From Symsagittifera roscoffensis (taxonomy: Eukaryota; Xenacoelomorpha; Acoela; Convolutidae): a DNA stretch of 64,000 nucleotides. Positions 21,691 through 32,974 of the stretch are shown here, piece after piece (within the stretch, counting starts at the first letter, position 1; the number at the start of each line of letters is the position of its first letter). The notes below the pieces were generated by a model. That model saw only the letters and a program-made list of their open reading frames with translations. It made no database searches and was not told the DNA's origin. Made by a program: the position numbers and the translations under genes. Location of the stretch: the NCBI RefSeq assembly GCF_963678635.1, contig NC_087068.1, forward strand, positions 20,923,029 through 20,987,028, written 5' to 3'.

Positions 21691-22065
21691 TGAATGAGCT
21701 AATGCATTCGCTCTGCAATCCGGATCGAGGTCCAAAACTCATATCGCAACCGTCACGACTCAAAATATTTAAATCGCAAGTTTTCCCAACCCAAGAATTT
21801 CGGTGCGACTTTGCATACCCAAAAAGGCATGTCGCAACTTAAGCATTAAATATACTTTGCGTTAAGAAGAAACTTTTTGCATCTCAGCAAAAGCAAAAAA
21901 ATCGCCGCGCATCCGAAATTTTGCGCCATCCAAAAGAGATATATGTCGCAAGATTCAGCTGCAGATAGCAATCTAGTTGACTCGCAAATCATTTTAAAAT
22001 TTGTGTGGCAATTTTGTTTTTTTTTGCCAAGATAACATTTAATGAAGCATCGCAATTTTTTTTTA
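21690..22065. repeat. Clustered TCGCAA motifs
   Basis: TCGCAA or its close variants (TCGCAACCG, ATCGCAAGT, GTCGCAACTT, GTCGCAAGAT, CTCGCAAAT, ATCGCAATT) occur about eight times in 370 bp at uneven 25-60 bp intervals, in DNA where CG dinucleotides are otherwise scarce. The open frames across this stretch (21618-21842 plus, 21846-22055 minus) are not otherwise protein-like. It could be a decayed satellite. Confidence 0.45.
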
Positions 22066-22851
22066 GTAAAACTAGGTTTTTCGCTGTCTGAACAACCAAA
22101 TTTTTATCTAACAAACGTTATTTGCTTGCCTTAATTGCTCGAAAAAAAACTAAAAATAAATTTTGAGCCAATGTTTGCAACACTGAGTAAACTTTTCGAA
22201 AATCACGACTTGAAAGGACAACGAATGATATATCACTCGACCATCTTCGGAAAATATTGTAGCTGAAGTTAATAATCATAATTTCCAACTACGCGAGTTT
22301 GACAAAATTTAAGCTTCAAATTTCAAAGTCACAGTAGATATTTCTCAGTTGAAACAATTTTAATGATTTATCGCGTTCTATCATTCGTCTTGGTTGAAAA
22401 TGTAGACGGAAAGAAAGAGATGGCTAACAAAGTGATAGCAATAAAGTTGATGCTTCTGTAATGGTTCTATAGCAATAGAGGTTTTCTAACCAATATATTT
22501 GCTCTGATTTTTTTCAACTGCGAACAACTCACTTTTTAGTAAAAACACGGACAGAAAAAAAAGTTTTCAGGTTTCTTTAGATTTGACAAAAAATTCGTAA
22601 AATTTCAAGGCAAAAGCAATTTGACAAATTGCCAAAAACAAATTTATGTTTAGAATTTCTGTTAGCCTTTTTTGTTTCAATTTTTTTCTCAAATGGCGAG
22701 CAATTAATCAAAAATGTTTGTGGCTGATCACCTAAAAAGTCCCTGTTTGTTGTTTTTCAGACATTTCGGCAACATTTTTATAGCAATAATCCAATGTTTC
22801 AAATACAAGTTTAAGTAGCGGATTATTTTGAACACTGATATAAAACGAAAC

Positions 22852-23965
22852 AAGACTGCTCGTATCACGGCGAAACCCTGAATGTTCCGACTGCCTTTTA
22901 AGGTTTATGGAGCAGTAATAACATAAATATCATTAACAAGTTAAAGTTAAAAAAAAATTTTTAAATTAATTTTTTCTTTATGAAAATCATCGCCCCACAC
23001 GCCATATAACCTATAAAAGAATAAATTTTGCTCCTTGTAACAAATCAGTTATGGCAAATAAGTTTCTTTCAGCCAATTTGGAACGAATTCTTTCACGGAT
23101 TAAATCTCCGCTTGCGCGTTAATAGCGCGAAACATATCGCGCGTTTATTGTCCCAAATTGGCCAAAATGGCGCTCTTTAAACCCTCGTAACCTTACAAAG
23201 AATGTAACAAAAAAAATACCCAGTTGAAATAACTTTTCAAATTTAAGCTCAGGACAACAATAATTTTCATAATGATTTAAAAAATTTTGTCAAAAATGGC
23301 CTGTTTAAAAGTCGAATTTTGTCTAAAGAAAAAAAACCACCCTAAATTTTCCGTTATTTTTTATCGAAAGTCGGAAAAACAAAGACAATGTGTTGCTGTG
23401 CGAGTAGCGCAGGAAACTCTGACCTTATTGATGGAAATAAAATCTAAAAGAAACAGGACTGCTCGTATCAGGTCAAAGGACTGAATGTTGCGACTGTCTT
23501 CTAAGGTCTTTGGAGCAGTATTAACATGAAAAAAGTATTTAAAAAATTTTAAATGAAATTTTTAATTGGAGATTGTTTGTGGAAATCATTCCCCCACATG
23601 CCATATAAATCACAGCGTGATAGATTTTGCTCCTAGTAACAAGTCAATTATGGCAAATAAGCTTCTTTCAGCCAATTTGGAACGGTTTCTAAGACGGATT
23701 TAATTTCCGCCTACGCATTAATCGCGCGAAAAAAAAATCGCGCGTTCATTGTCCCATAATGGCCAAAACGTCAATTTTTAAACTCCCATAACAAAAAATG
23801 ATCAAAGGTAAAACATCTTTTCAAATTTAAGCTCAGGACATCATCACCTTTTGAATGATATAAAAGATTTTGTCTGTATAAACGAAATCTGTCTGAAGAA
23901 AAAAAACCCATCCGAGCACAAATATTCCGTTACTTTCGTTACGAAAGTCGGAACAAAAATATATA
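22852..23965 (+). repeat. Two tandem copies of an about 603 bp repeat
   Basis: GACTGCTCGTATCA at 22854 and 23458 starts two units sharing, in order: CTGAATGTT.CGACTG, GGAGCAGTA, CCCCACA.GCCATATAA, TTATGGCAAATAAG.TTCTTTCAGC, a GCGCGAA...TCGCGCG stem, TTTTCAAATTTAAGCTCAGG, and a CTGAAGAAAAAAAACC stretch. A fragment of the same head (GGCTGCTCGTATCAGGGC) lies at 19218. Unit two stops near 23965. No conserved open frame was seen. Confidence 0.85.
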
Positions 23966-24069
23966 TCGAGAAAAATTTCAACTTTAGTTTTTTTTTCGCT
24001 AAACTTTCTGCCGTTGTTTTTTTTTCAATAATGGGGGATTGAATTTGACAAAAAATCTATTCATTGAAA

Positions 24070-25320
24070 GAGAATAATAGATGGACTAGGTTTATTTTAA
24101 AATTAGAAATAAATCCAGATTTCACTTTCTATCACGTCATTTTCAAGGTGGTGCGACTAAAAATTGGAGACTTTTTTTTGTTGTTTTTGGTTCGTCTAAG
24201 ATGTCTTCAATTTGATGCCATTCTTGACCCCCTTCGGTTTTTCTTTGATGTAGTCAAAATGTGAAAAAAAAACAACCTACGTCATAGTTCCTTCCCACTT
24301 CCTGTACTGGTCGGAAAAAAAAACAAAACGAAACCAATGTGGCAAAAAACTATCATTAAGAAAGAAGAATAGATAAACTAGATTAAAAAAATTGTGGAAT
24401 TAAATTCAGACTTCAGTTTTCAACAATGAAAAAATAATGTGAAAGAAAAGCAATGGAAAAAAGTGGGCCTATTGAAGAAAAAAAATTTTTTTTCGCTTAT
24501 TCTTTGCTCAAAACAATGGCTCTCGAAACAAAAATATTCAACCTCCTTTTCTTCAAACTCGATTTAATTATTCAACCGAATTTGACTCGTAATCTGGCAC
24601 CTGCAATCTAAAACTTTCACAAAAAGCTCAAATTGTTTTAGATTGAAAGGAAGCGATAAAAACGGTCTTTTGAAAAAGTATGTTCTGATAGTCAGCCAAA
24701 AAGAACGTCTACTTCCCCAGTTGTCTTTAGTTTTTGTTTTTTTAATTAATAAATATTTCGCGCAATATGGGATTCTGCATCATACTTCATTGCACGTGGG
24801 TGGTCAATTTTCTCCACTTCCAAAATTCACCAGCCGAAGTTGTTCCCTTCATAGTCAGGTGAAAAAAAAAGATTTTCTAGATAGATATTACAGAGATAGA
24901 CACTATAGATGATAGATAGATCATACGATAGATACTTGTGCACTGCATCAACGAACTTCAATTGAAGCGAGGATTGAAAACAGAGAAAAAAAACTTTCTA
25001 GGTGAACTTATTTATTGAGTTGAACTAATCTTTTTTGGTCGATGAGAAAACTGATTTAGTGAAATTCACATAAGTGAACTATAAGTGAATACTCGTTGTA
25101 ACTTTACAGAAATGAATTTTCTCCGTTAGATGCCACAAAGTTCGAATTAGATCAGCTGCAGAAAAAAAGTTTTTTTTTCGTATGAACCTAATTTTCAAAA
25201 ATGGTTCAAAACTGACAAAATTGACAGAGCGCGGGTTTTATAATAAAAAAATATAAAACTCATTTACTGCACGATCGAAAACTGGTCTGGAAAGTCTTAC
25301 ATTATTTTAACTCTATTTAG
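24070..25320. other. No gene seen; GATA-type microsatellite
   Basis: Positions 24876-24935 hold an imperfect GATA/TAGATA microsatellite. The rest is AT-rich, and short open frames at 24064 and 24643 look like background. Confidence 0.45.
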
Positions 25321-25949
25321 AACCATAGTGTTTGATGATGTGCAATTTGGAAAGAAACTCGTGAGCACTACAAGCAACAATTTTTCTCAACCCGCCACAA
25401 GATCAGCCTGCTTGGCAAAATGTTCAATGACGCAAGAATGTTTCTCGGTAAATTTCTGCTATTCTAACATCTGCCAAAAGAACGAAAGAAAGCAAAAATT
25501 CATCTCAGCTCACCGAAGATCCCAACTGCATATATGATAGTATAAAATCACTATCAGAATCGATTTGTAAAATTGATGGAATTATCGTTAACGGCGATAA
25601 TGACAACGTCCAAAATTGTTCGGAGGAAGAAAAACTCTAATATGGTTGGTGATTATCCTATCTGAAGTTTCTTGGAGCCAAGCAAAAGCCTCATGCGAAT
25701 CAAAACATGGTAGTGTGTTATTGAACAGAAAACTAGGCGGAAAAACAATTTGGCTAGGAATTTCTGACGAAGAAACCGAAGGCGAGTACTTGAATGTATT
25801 TGGGGCACCATTAGCTTACCGGTGGGATTGAGGATTTCCTTGCCTTCAATTTCTTTCAATACAAAAATCGACCAGAGTGGAGAGACCGTCATTTTTACAT
25901 TGACACATCGGGTTCATCGACCTTTTACTATATCTGTGATAAAGCGTAA
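25321..25949 (+). pseudogene. Broken PAN/apple plus C-type lectin domain gene
   Basis: After an acceptor at 25320 (CTCTATTTAG) a frame with PAN/apple-like cysteine spacing begins (VFDDVQFGKKLVS; ACLAKCSMTQECFSVNFCYS). Near the A run at about 25492 the frame shifts to one with NSSQLTEDPNCIYDS and SESICKIDG. Near 25610 it shifts again to a C-type lectin core: SWSQAKASCESKHGSVLL, IWLGISDEETEGEYLNV, APLAYRW. A further shift near 25828 restores the domain end, PEWRDRHFYIDTSGS then FYYICDKA and TAA at 25947. C-type lectin-like folds usually end in a paired Cys, as here. Such proteins are usually secreted and bind sugars or other ligands. Three frameshifts in 630 bp indicate a pseudogene or poor sequence. 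Upstream exons were not found. Confidence 0.7.
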
Positions 25950-26029
25950 AAATTATTTTAGATTTCATCAAAATCCAATTTTCTAACCCAGTATAGAGTC
26001 ATCAATCGTATTTGCAATCGTATTTGCGG

Positions 26030-26165
26030 AAACCAGAACAGTTTGTGGAATCCACAAACAAGTAAGGAGACATGTGTATAGTTGAAATGAGCTGTTGCAG
26101 AATCCGCAACTGTATGCGGAATCCGCAAACTGTAAGTGGAATCCGCATTTTGTTTGCGGATTCCT
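26030..26165. repeat. Cluster of GCGGAATCCGC-type palindromes (part 1)
   Basis: Repeated short inverted repeats of the form GYGGA-A-TCCRC: a perfect 19 bp palindrome GTTTGTGGAATCCACAAAC near 26045, then TGCGGAATCCGCA, GTGGAATCCGC and TGCGGATTCC within about 100 bp. The same motif recurs at 26955-27290. Confidence 0.75.
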
Positions 26166-26240
26166 TTTACAGATATGTATATGTAGTACCGTTCAAAACT
26201 ATATCTCTTAATTGCTACGTTCATCAGCGACCAATTGGAA

Positions 26241-26450
26241 TGCCAAACGTTCGATCTCAATTCCTGTCAAACACCCAACTTCGATCTCAAATCCTGCCAA
26301 ACATACCCAATTTCGATCTCAATTGTTGACAAACATACGCAACTTCGATCTCATCTCAATTCCTGTTGAACATACCCAGCTTCAATCTTCTTTCCTACAA
26401 AGACTAACTTCGATCTCAATTCCTATCATCAATCTCAATTCATGTAAACT
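26241..26450. repeat. Minisatellite, about 32 bp unit, around six copies
   Basis: The core TTCGATCTCAATTCCTG is followed by a variable TCAAACATACCCAAC-like tail, repeated with changes. The last copies shorten to AATCTCAATTCATG. The open frames across it (26072-26499) reflect the repeat (RSISIPV, TSISNPA, SISIPI) rather than a conserved protein. Confidence 0.85.
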
Positions 26451-26954
26451 TATTCATCGGCTCATTTCAAGCCATTCAATTAAAACAAAAAAAGTTTAAT
26501 TTAACCATTTTGAAATATTTTCAAAATGCGAAATTGCAACATAGTTTGATATAGCAACATTTTCAGGACTATATATTCGTATTTTTGAGCTTAAAACTTA
26601 ATTCTGCTGTAATTCAAATCTTGGTAATTTTTATCTAACACTAATTTACTCAAATTAGTTAAATAGAACATTTATTACCTGTGAACAAAATTATTTGAAT
26701 TTACGCTCTCAAATACTGAATCTCAAACACAAAATCCAGAATATTAAATCTTAATTTCTGAATTCCAAATACTGACCTAATTTGGCAAATTACAATTACA
26801 ATGACAACCCAATATTGAATGAACTCAATTACCGAATTATTCCAATGAATTTAATCGGTGTTGTGTTTCCAAAACTATGATCCCAAAAACTGCTTCCAAA
26901 TACTAAAGTGTGACATCCGTCGATTTAGTTAACCAATGTCTTAAGATTTGTTCA

Positions 26955-27340
26955 GGGATTCCGCTGACAAGGGTTAAGTCCTTGCTTTTAAATTCCGCAA
27001 GTGCAATTGCAAGTTCAGTAGTAAACAAATTTCGGAATTCCTTCATAGTTTGCGGAATCCGCTTGCAATTACTGCATATTCCACTTTCATTATGTGGAAT
27101 CCACTTACATTTGCGGAATTCCGATCAACTAGCTATATTTGCTTGTTGCGAAATCCGCAACCAATTAAATAAGCCGACAAAGCTTACGTTACAAGTATAT
27201 GTACACGGAATCCACGTAAATCTTGTAAGTGGAATCCACTTACACTTTGGAACATGTTTTAATATTTATCTCTGGAATCCAGGAACATACAGACACAAAA
27301 TTGTTCGCCTATCCACTGCACAGTTTGGCCTGGTAATCAA
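26955..27340. repeat. Cluster of GCGGAATCCGC-type palindromes (part 2)
   Basis: At least eight elements: GGGATTCCGC, AATTCCGCAAG, TGCGGAATCCGC, GTGGAATCCAC, GCGGAATTCCG, GCGAAATCCGCAA, ACGGAATCCACG and a perfect 19 bp palindrome GTAAGTGGAATCCACTTAC near 27220. The tract ends with CTGGAATCCAGG and the GTTCGCCTATCCACTGCACA block of the dispersed GGATTCCAGAG family. The 157-codon frame spanning it encodes repeats of GI(R/H)LxL caused by the motif. Confidence 0.7.
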
Positions 27341-30300
27341 AAAAAAATTAGTTTCAATAACGAAGTCTCTTAACATGAGATGATCTGTTAGCTTTTCGTT
27401 CTACTCAGAACAATTTCTTGTTTAAAAAAACGTTATGAGTTGAAACCGAAAAAGAAACCTCTAGGAAAAACATAAAATACCAGCAAATGCAATGTCCGAG
27501 GAAAAATAAGCAAAACAGGGGATTATTATTGATTATAATTGTTTAAAATAGACGTTTTGCGTAATTAAACAATATTATATGGGATAAAAAATAATCGGTT
27601 AAAAATCAATTACAACCAATTTAAACGTTTTTATTGATAAAAATGCCATGAAAATGAGAGATTATACAATCGCTTTTAATTCGGTTAAGCAAATTTTTAA
27701 GTCAATTTCAGAAAGACTGGTACTGAAATCATAATATAATCGGTTAATAACGCTTGAAACTGGATGCGGATTGTGTCTAATTACAGCGCTCAATTTTCAG
27801 TTTAAAATGAAAAACTAAAACCTGAAACGTGTTTTTTTCTTCTTTTAAATTTTTAATCGATTGTTCAGGATATGGCTTACTATAGGGCAAACTATTGAAA
27901 GTACATTTCAAAAAAGGTGTTTCAATTTTGGAAGTGGTCTGCACTCTTGCTTATTATAAAGGCTATATCTTCTTAGAAAACACCAGAATGGTAAAATTTA
28001 GATGGTGAATGTCGATTAAAGTGAAGTTTCGATTTTAGTATGCAAGTGTTAACTAATACTTCATATATTTTTTCGGAAACTCCATAAAATGTTTCTTTCA
28101 TCTAATTGTATCCACTCAGGTTATTTGGGGAAAATTTGACGAGACGAGTATCTTGGAGAATATATTTCATCCGCTCCAGGGGCTATCTGCGGAAACTTAA
28201 CAGCTCCGAACGGTTAAGGAGTTTCATAATCCATTGAACATTTTATTGCCCCGGTTTATCTGGAGAAATGATGACAGCATCCTTCTATTAATTAGTTTTC
28301 TGAACTATTTCATCTTTTTGAACCTTTTTATCTTACGATTCTTTGATACGTATAAATAAACAATTCCCCACGATTTAAAAAAGCGTAAAAAGCATTCTTG
28401 TGAGTAAAAATCAGTCTTCAATTTATCAGTTTTTTGAAATTCATTCAATCAATTTTTTTTATCAGGTTTCCATTGTTTCTCGAAATCTTTGTTTTTTCTA
28501 TCAAATTTCTTGCTACGATTAACTTCAATTCTTCTTTATCTCCCTAACTTTAATCTTATAGAAATTCCTAAGATCTGTTGCAATTTCCTGAAATCTGAGA
28601 TCCAAATTTGAAATGTCTTTTGCCCACTTAAAAAATTTCATCGACAAAAAAAATTGTTTTGTGAATATGTTGCTTTTTAAAACTTTTGTTTTTTATGTTT
28701 TTTCAATCTTTCTCAGAGTAAACTTTAAAAAAGTCGTACAATTTTAAAAAGTTGATTATAAATTTTGTAAACTTATCTACTCTATTGAATATGCATTCAA
28801 TTGTGGGTCTACATCATCCTTATTCTATCAAGATTCTCCATTTTTTGTTTCAGAAAAAAGAAAGCTGCTATAGCTTTTTTTTCAAAAAAAAAATTAAGAA
28901 CTTAAACGAGTAATTGCATTGATAAAGAATTAATTCACTGCATTTTATAAAAAATTTGTTGCAAAATTGAAAAAATACAAATAAAAAACTGCCCATTTTT
29001 ATGATTTATTTTTATAAAATCCAAAACTGCACGTCATGAAAATGAGTCAATTTCTTCTCAAAGAAATTAAAAAGAAAAAAAGCTGAAATTATTGCGTAAA
29101 ATTAACACAAATTATTTGTTTTTGTTTTGTAGTTTCGGCAGAGCATTTGCCTGTAATTCTTTATCAAAAAAAAGTAGCTTTGATCTTTTCCCTCTCAAAG
29201 AATCAGCAAAACACTAAGTCTTGTCCAGTCGGGCAAACATCAACCAGTGCTTACCTCTATTATTGCTTGGAGTTGAGCTCGGTATTTTAAAAAAAAAAGT
29301 GTTTTTGCTAGTTGAGTGAATTTATCAGCTGGGTATGATCCAGAAAAATTGAATTTAAGTTCAGGAAATCTTTCAATAAGGTGTGAAAAAGAAAAATTCT
29401 CCTTCTTTGCAATTGTTACTTAATTTACTTCTAATAGCACTTTTTGAGACGTGTTAGTTGAAAAAGAAACTGTAAGCTTGGTGACTTACATGAATTTAGG
29501 TACTGAATCGTCAGGTATCTATACACAGCTTTTATATATGACACAAAGATTAAACACTGCATTACAATCAAGGTTGTAGACATTTCTTAGTTTATCAACA
29601 AAGCAGCATTCATTTTCTGTTTTTTTTCTTACGCTCTAAGTCTGAAGAAAAGTATAAAGCTGAAGAACAGAGAAGGTTTGATTCTGAAAACAAGTTTTCT
29701 TGAGATCTAAATTTGGAAAAAAGTTTAAGTTAACATCAATACACAAACTGAAAAAGTTCCTAAAAAATTGAAAATTCACGATAAATTTCCGAGACTTTTG
29801 ACATTTTTAGCAAATCTTTCTTTTTGAATTTTTGATAATCTTGCTTCCAAGATAATCACTTCCAACAGCTGCTCCGAGAGGAACTGAAAAAGTTTTTCTG
29901 ATTGCAAGTTTTCTCCGCTAACGTCTCAAAGTTTCAACTATTCAGCTGCATCTTGTAAAAAAATCAGGTCATAAACTCAAAAGTAGTAATTTTGAAAAAA
30001 ATCTATAGGAATAATTGAGAAATGTTTGCTAATCTGCATTGCTTATTTTTTTTTGTAATGTAAGTTTAACAAGCAGAAGTTGCATCTAATAAAACAGCTG
30101 CTCTTTCACCACGAATAATTTTAAGCTATCTCAAATGAAAGTGTTGATAGTTGAAATGGTTTTTTGAAGAAATCCAGCAAAAGCTGAGTTTGTTTTAGTT
30201 GCAACAACTATTTTTCTTATTGAAGCTTTTCAAAAAAAATTTTCTGATTAAACTTAACTTATAATGAACGAATTTTTTATGTTCATTCTATAGTTTCCAT

Positions 30301-30614
30301 GTAATTGGTTTGAGCAGATTTTTTATCCAGGTTCCATTGCGAGTAGTGATGATAGGGTTCAGTTACTAAAAATCTTCTAGTGAGCAGCGGTCAATCAACA
30401 ATTTTTAGACTAACTTTCGGATTATCAGATAGCAACTAAAAGTTAAAACTAGCTCGACTTAGTTCAATTTGATCGTTTTTGTTTGGAAATCAAACGATTT
30501 CCTTATTAAGCAAAACAATAAAAAGCCTCCCATAGAGTGAAAAAAACTCTGCTCCTAACAAATTTGCTCTCTCAGTGAACCGATGCATATCAAATGTTTC
30601 CGGAATCTCTTTAG
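27341..30614. other. Gene-poor AT-rich stretch
   Basis: No supported exon in 3.2 kb. Positions 27520-27740 contain several ATTATAATCGGTTA-like motifs related to those at 8760-8885 and 9835-9915. A minus-strand GAG|gtaagc donor-like site at about 29260 has no convincing exon attached. Confidence 0.45.
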
Positions 30615-30668
30615 GACGATATCTATGACAATGAAGAATTCATTTATTACTCACAGCCGTCGAGTTGA
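30615..30668 (+). CDS. Possible short terminal exon
   Basis: The acceptor GGAATCTCTTTAG is followed by DDIYDNEEFIYYSQPSS and TGA. The entry phase (0) would fit exon eight ending at 13646, making it one candidate C-terminus of that protein. It ends only 55 bp before the assembly gap. The short length makes chance a real possibility. Confidence 0.28.
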   Translation, partial: DDIYDNEEFIYYSQPSS

Positions 30669-30723
30669 ATTTGTTCGTGGTTTGTGCTATATGAGGATAT
30701 AATCCAATGGCGTTGAAAAACCA

Positions 30724-30923
30724 NNNNNNNNNNNNNNNNNNNNNNNNNNNNNNNNNNNNNNNNNNNNNNNNNNNNNNNNNNNNNNNNNNNNNNNNNNNNN
30801 NNNNNNNNNNNNNNNNNNNNNNNNNNNNNNNNNNNNNNNNNNNNNNNNNNNNNNNNNNNNNNNNNNNNNNNNNNNNNNNNNNNNNNNNNNNNNNNNNNNN
30901 NNNNNNNNNNNNNNNNNNNNNNN
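30724..30923. other. Assembly gap, 200 N
   Basis: Exactly 200 unknown bases, a conventional placeholder, so the real gap length is unknown. Frames crossing it are artefacts. Confidence 0.98.
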
Positions 30924-31030
30924 TCAAGGCGACGCAATGAACTGGCCGACTGGGCTTTCAGGTCAAATTAAAAATCTTTTAAAAATTATCCCCCACACGG
31001 TAATGTAAACGCATTAATCAGCTGCTTACG

Positions 31031-31145
31031 CGTGTTATAAGACTGTTTTGTTTGTGCTTACGCTTGTTATAAGACTGCTTTGTTTGTGACTGTTTTTTTT
31101 GTCCCGGTTTGCGTCGATTTGCACGTTACGTCTGAAAACAGCTAT
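31031..31145. repeat. Repeat shared with 32217-32290
   Basis: A 36 bp tandem duplication (GTTATAAGACTGYTTTGTTTGTG twice) leads into TTTGTCCCGGTTTGCGTCGA, TTTGCACG and TACGTCTGAAAA. The second part recurs, with one base missing, at 32217-32290. Direct orientation, about 1.14 kb apart. Confidence 0.75.
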
Positions 31146-31379
31146 TACAAAAAAAAACATGGCCAGTATAACGCTTCTGTCAAGCGCTATGATGTCAGTT
31201 TTTTGTCCTAAAAAATTAAACAAATTAGTTGGATAAAAATAATGCTGGAAAGGGCAATAAGTTTTGTTTTGTCTCAGATAAAAATTTTCACTTCAGAAGT
31301 TCAAAGGAAGTTTGCTAATTATTTGAGTTTTCTGTACTAGCGTTATGATATTACTGATAGATATGCATCTTTTGATGGG

Positions 31380-31770
31380 TTCTTAGTGTTTCAACTTTAA
31401 AATTTTAGTCTTTCGCCTAATTTGGAGCAAGTAAAACAAGTTAGAGCCAACTAGTTTTTTGGCGCCATTTGGAAATCAAAAACTCAAAAAATCAAAAAAG
31501 TTTCTGCAACGCAAAAAAAAACAGGTTTGAAAAAGTTTGTGAGTACTTTTAACTATTTTTGTTTGTTTTTCTAGTCAATTTTTTCTCACAAAACTGTTGT
31601 CATATTTTGCTATTTCACTATGACTATCGACTATTCTTAAGTTCTAGTTTTGTTCAAATCCATTTATCACACCTCGCAGAGCAAAACGACACTAATTCGA
31701 AAACTTTTTGATGTATGATTGTGTTTTTAAGACAGTGGCACCGTAACTGGCTATCCTTGTTAGTTTTCAA
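31380..31770 (+). repeat. Another copy of the 3.4-5.6 kb dispersed repeat
   Basis: Shares CGCCTAATTTGGAGCAAGTA, the T-rich middle with TTTTTCTCACAAAACT and the end GGCACCGTAACTGGCTATCC with the earlier copies. It lacks the GGTACC head. Confidence 0.55.
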
Positions 31771-31814
31771 TACGATTCGTTTCCGTAATTTGGCGTGTTA
31801 TCTAGCTGAGTATG

Positions 31815-31912
31815 ATGTTTGCAATAAATGCGCATCAGCGCGAAGACTTCATGCAACATTTTGTTTGTAGTTGGCCAGAAAATCTCTGCGCTGGTGCGCA
31901 TTTACAACATTG
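31815..31912. repeat. Fold-back around GCGC-rich arms
   Basis: The left side (ATGTTTGCAATAAATGCGCA then TCAGCGCG) and right side (CTGCGCTGGTGCGCATTTAC) are inverted repeats of about 28 bp with a few mismatches, loop about 40 bp. Confidence 0.7.
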
Positions 31913-32440
31913 ATCAACCATAAAATCAGCTTTATAACAATGCTGCTCTTCGGTGTTATAACGATAAACTCTTTACCGCCGCTTTTTTGAGCGCTATAAT
32001 TTTTTAAAGCATCAAAACCGCTCAATAGATTGATTTGAGGTTAAAAGTTTGAGCAAAATTGTTTGAAACCTTTCAAGTTGACATAATGATGACAATCAAG
32101 CATTAGTTTGCGTTCATTATCAAACGTTTTTTGGGTTTATTTTAAATGTTTTTTGAGACTTATTGCTCATTTTTTGTTTTAGTTCAAGGTTCAGGCTTTG
32201 TTCGCGACTAACAGTCACGCTTTGTTTGTGACTGTTTTTTTTTGTCCCGGTTTCGTCGATTTGCACGATACGTCTGAAAAGAAAAATCATGACATCTGCT
32301 TGGACCAGCAACTTCTAAGTGACCTTCTTAGAAAACTTGGGGGAAATGTGAAAGTTTAACGTAAATGGTTCAATTCCTTTATTTGTGACCGCATTTTAAT
32401 TTTTCATTACGAAGCCAAACTTAAATATAACTTTGTCGAA

Positions 32441-32705
32441 ACGATCAAAAAAAAGAAAGATTGAAAGAAGGACAAAGAGAGCGTTCTTGTTGCAGAATCA
32501 GCTTACTATTCACAAAACACAATTGTGTTTTGTCAATTGAAAGCGGATTTTGCATCAAGGATACTCTCATAGCTCTTTTTTCATTCTTTCTTTTTCTTTG
32601 ATCGTTTGAAAGTTTTTTCATTTTAGAGAATTAGCTCTGGATTCTAGAGACCTACACACGTCAAATATTGCGCGTATCTAGTGCACAGTTTGGCCTCGTA
32701 ATATT
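32441..32705. mobile_element. MITE-like element with inner 22 bp palindrome and family tail
   Basis: ACGATCAAAAAAAAGAAAG at 32441 is inverted at 32586-32605 (CTTTCTTTTTCTTTGATCGT). At the centre, 32512-32533 is a perfect 22 bp palindrome with arms ACAAAACACAA and TTGTGTTTTGT. The element is followed by CTCTGGATTCTAGAGACCTA and a GCGCGTATCTAGTGCACAGT block, the tail shared with copies at 10045, 17716 (reverse) and 27270. Confidence 0.65.
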
Positions 32706-32974
32706 ATGATCTCATTAAACTCGATATTGATTTTGTGCAAAAAAGAATGAAAATAGCTATAGGAAATAGAACAAGTTTGTATTTTTTGAAAGTTTTCTTC
32801 CGTTTCCTTGGTATTAGATTGCGTTACAGTTGGTTTAAGAAACAAAATAACGTTTAGGGTTCGAATTGTGACTTGTATTTGCTAACTTTTTCTTTTGATT
32901 AGCTGTGGAGCTGAAACATTCAGAGGATGTTTTTGCTCAATTTTTGACTTCTGTCAAAACGAACTGCTTTTTAG

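Noticed and set aside
26072-26499. Overlapping frames of 85 and 95 codons with repeated ISIPV-like words
   Set aside because: Explained by the 32 bp minisatellite.
26910-27383. 157-codon plus-strand frame with GI(R/H)LxL repeats
   Set aside because: The repeats are produced by the GCGGAATCCGC-type DNA palindromes. There is no other protein-like feature.
30640-30940. Frames of 77-96 codons across the N block
   Set aside because: They consist almost entirely of unknown residues.
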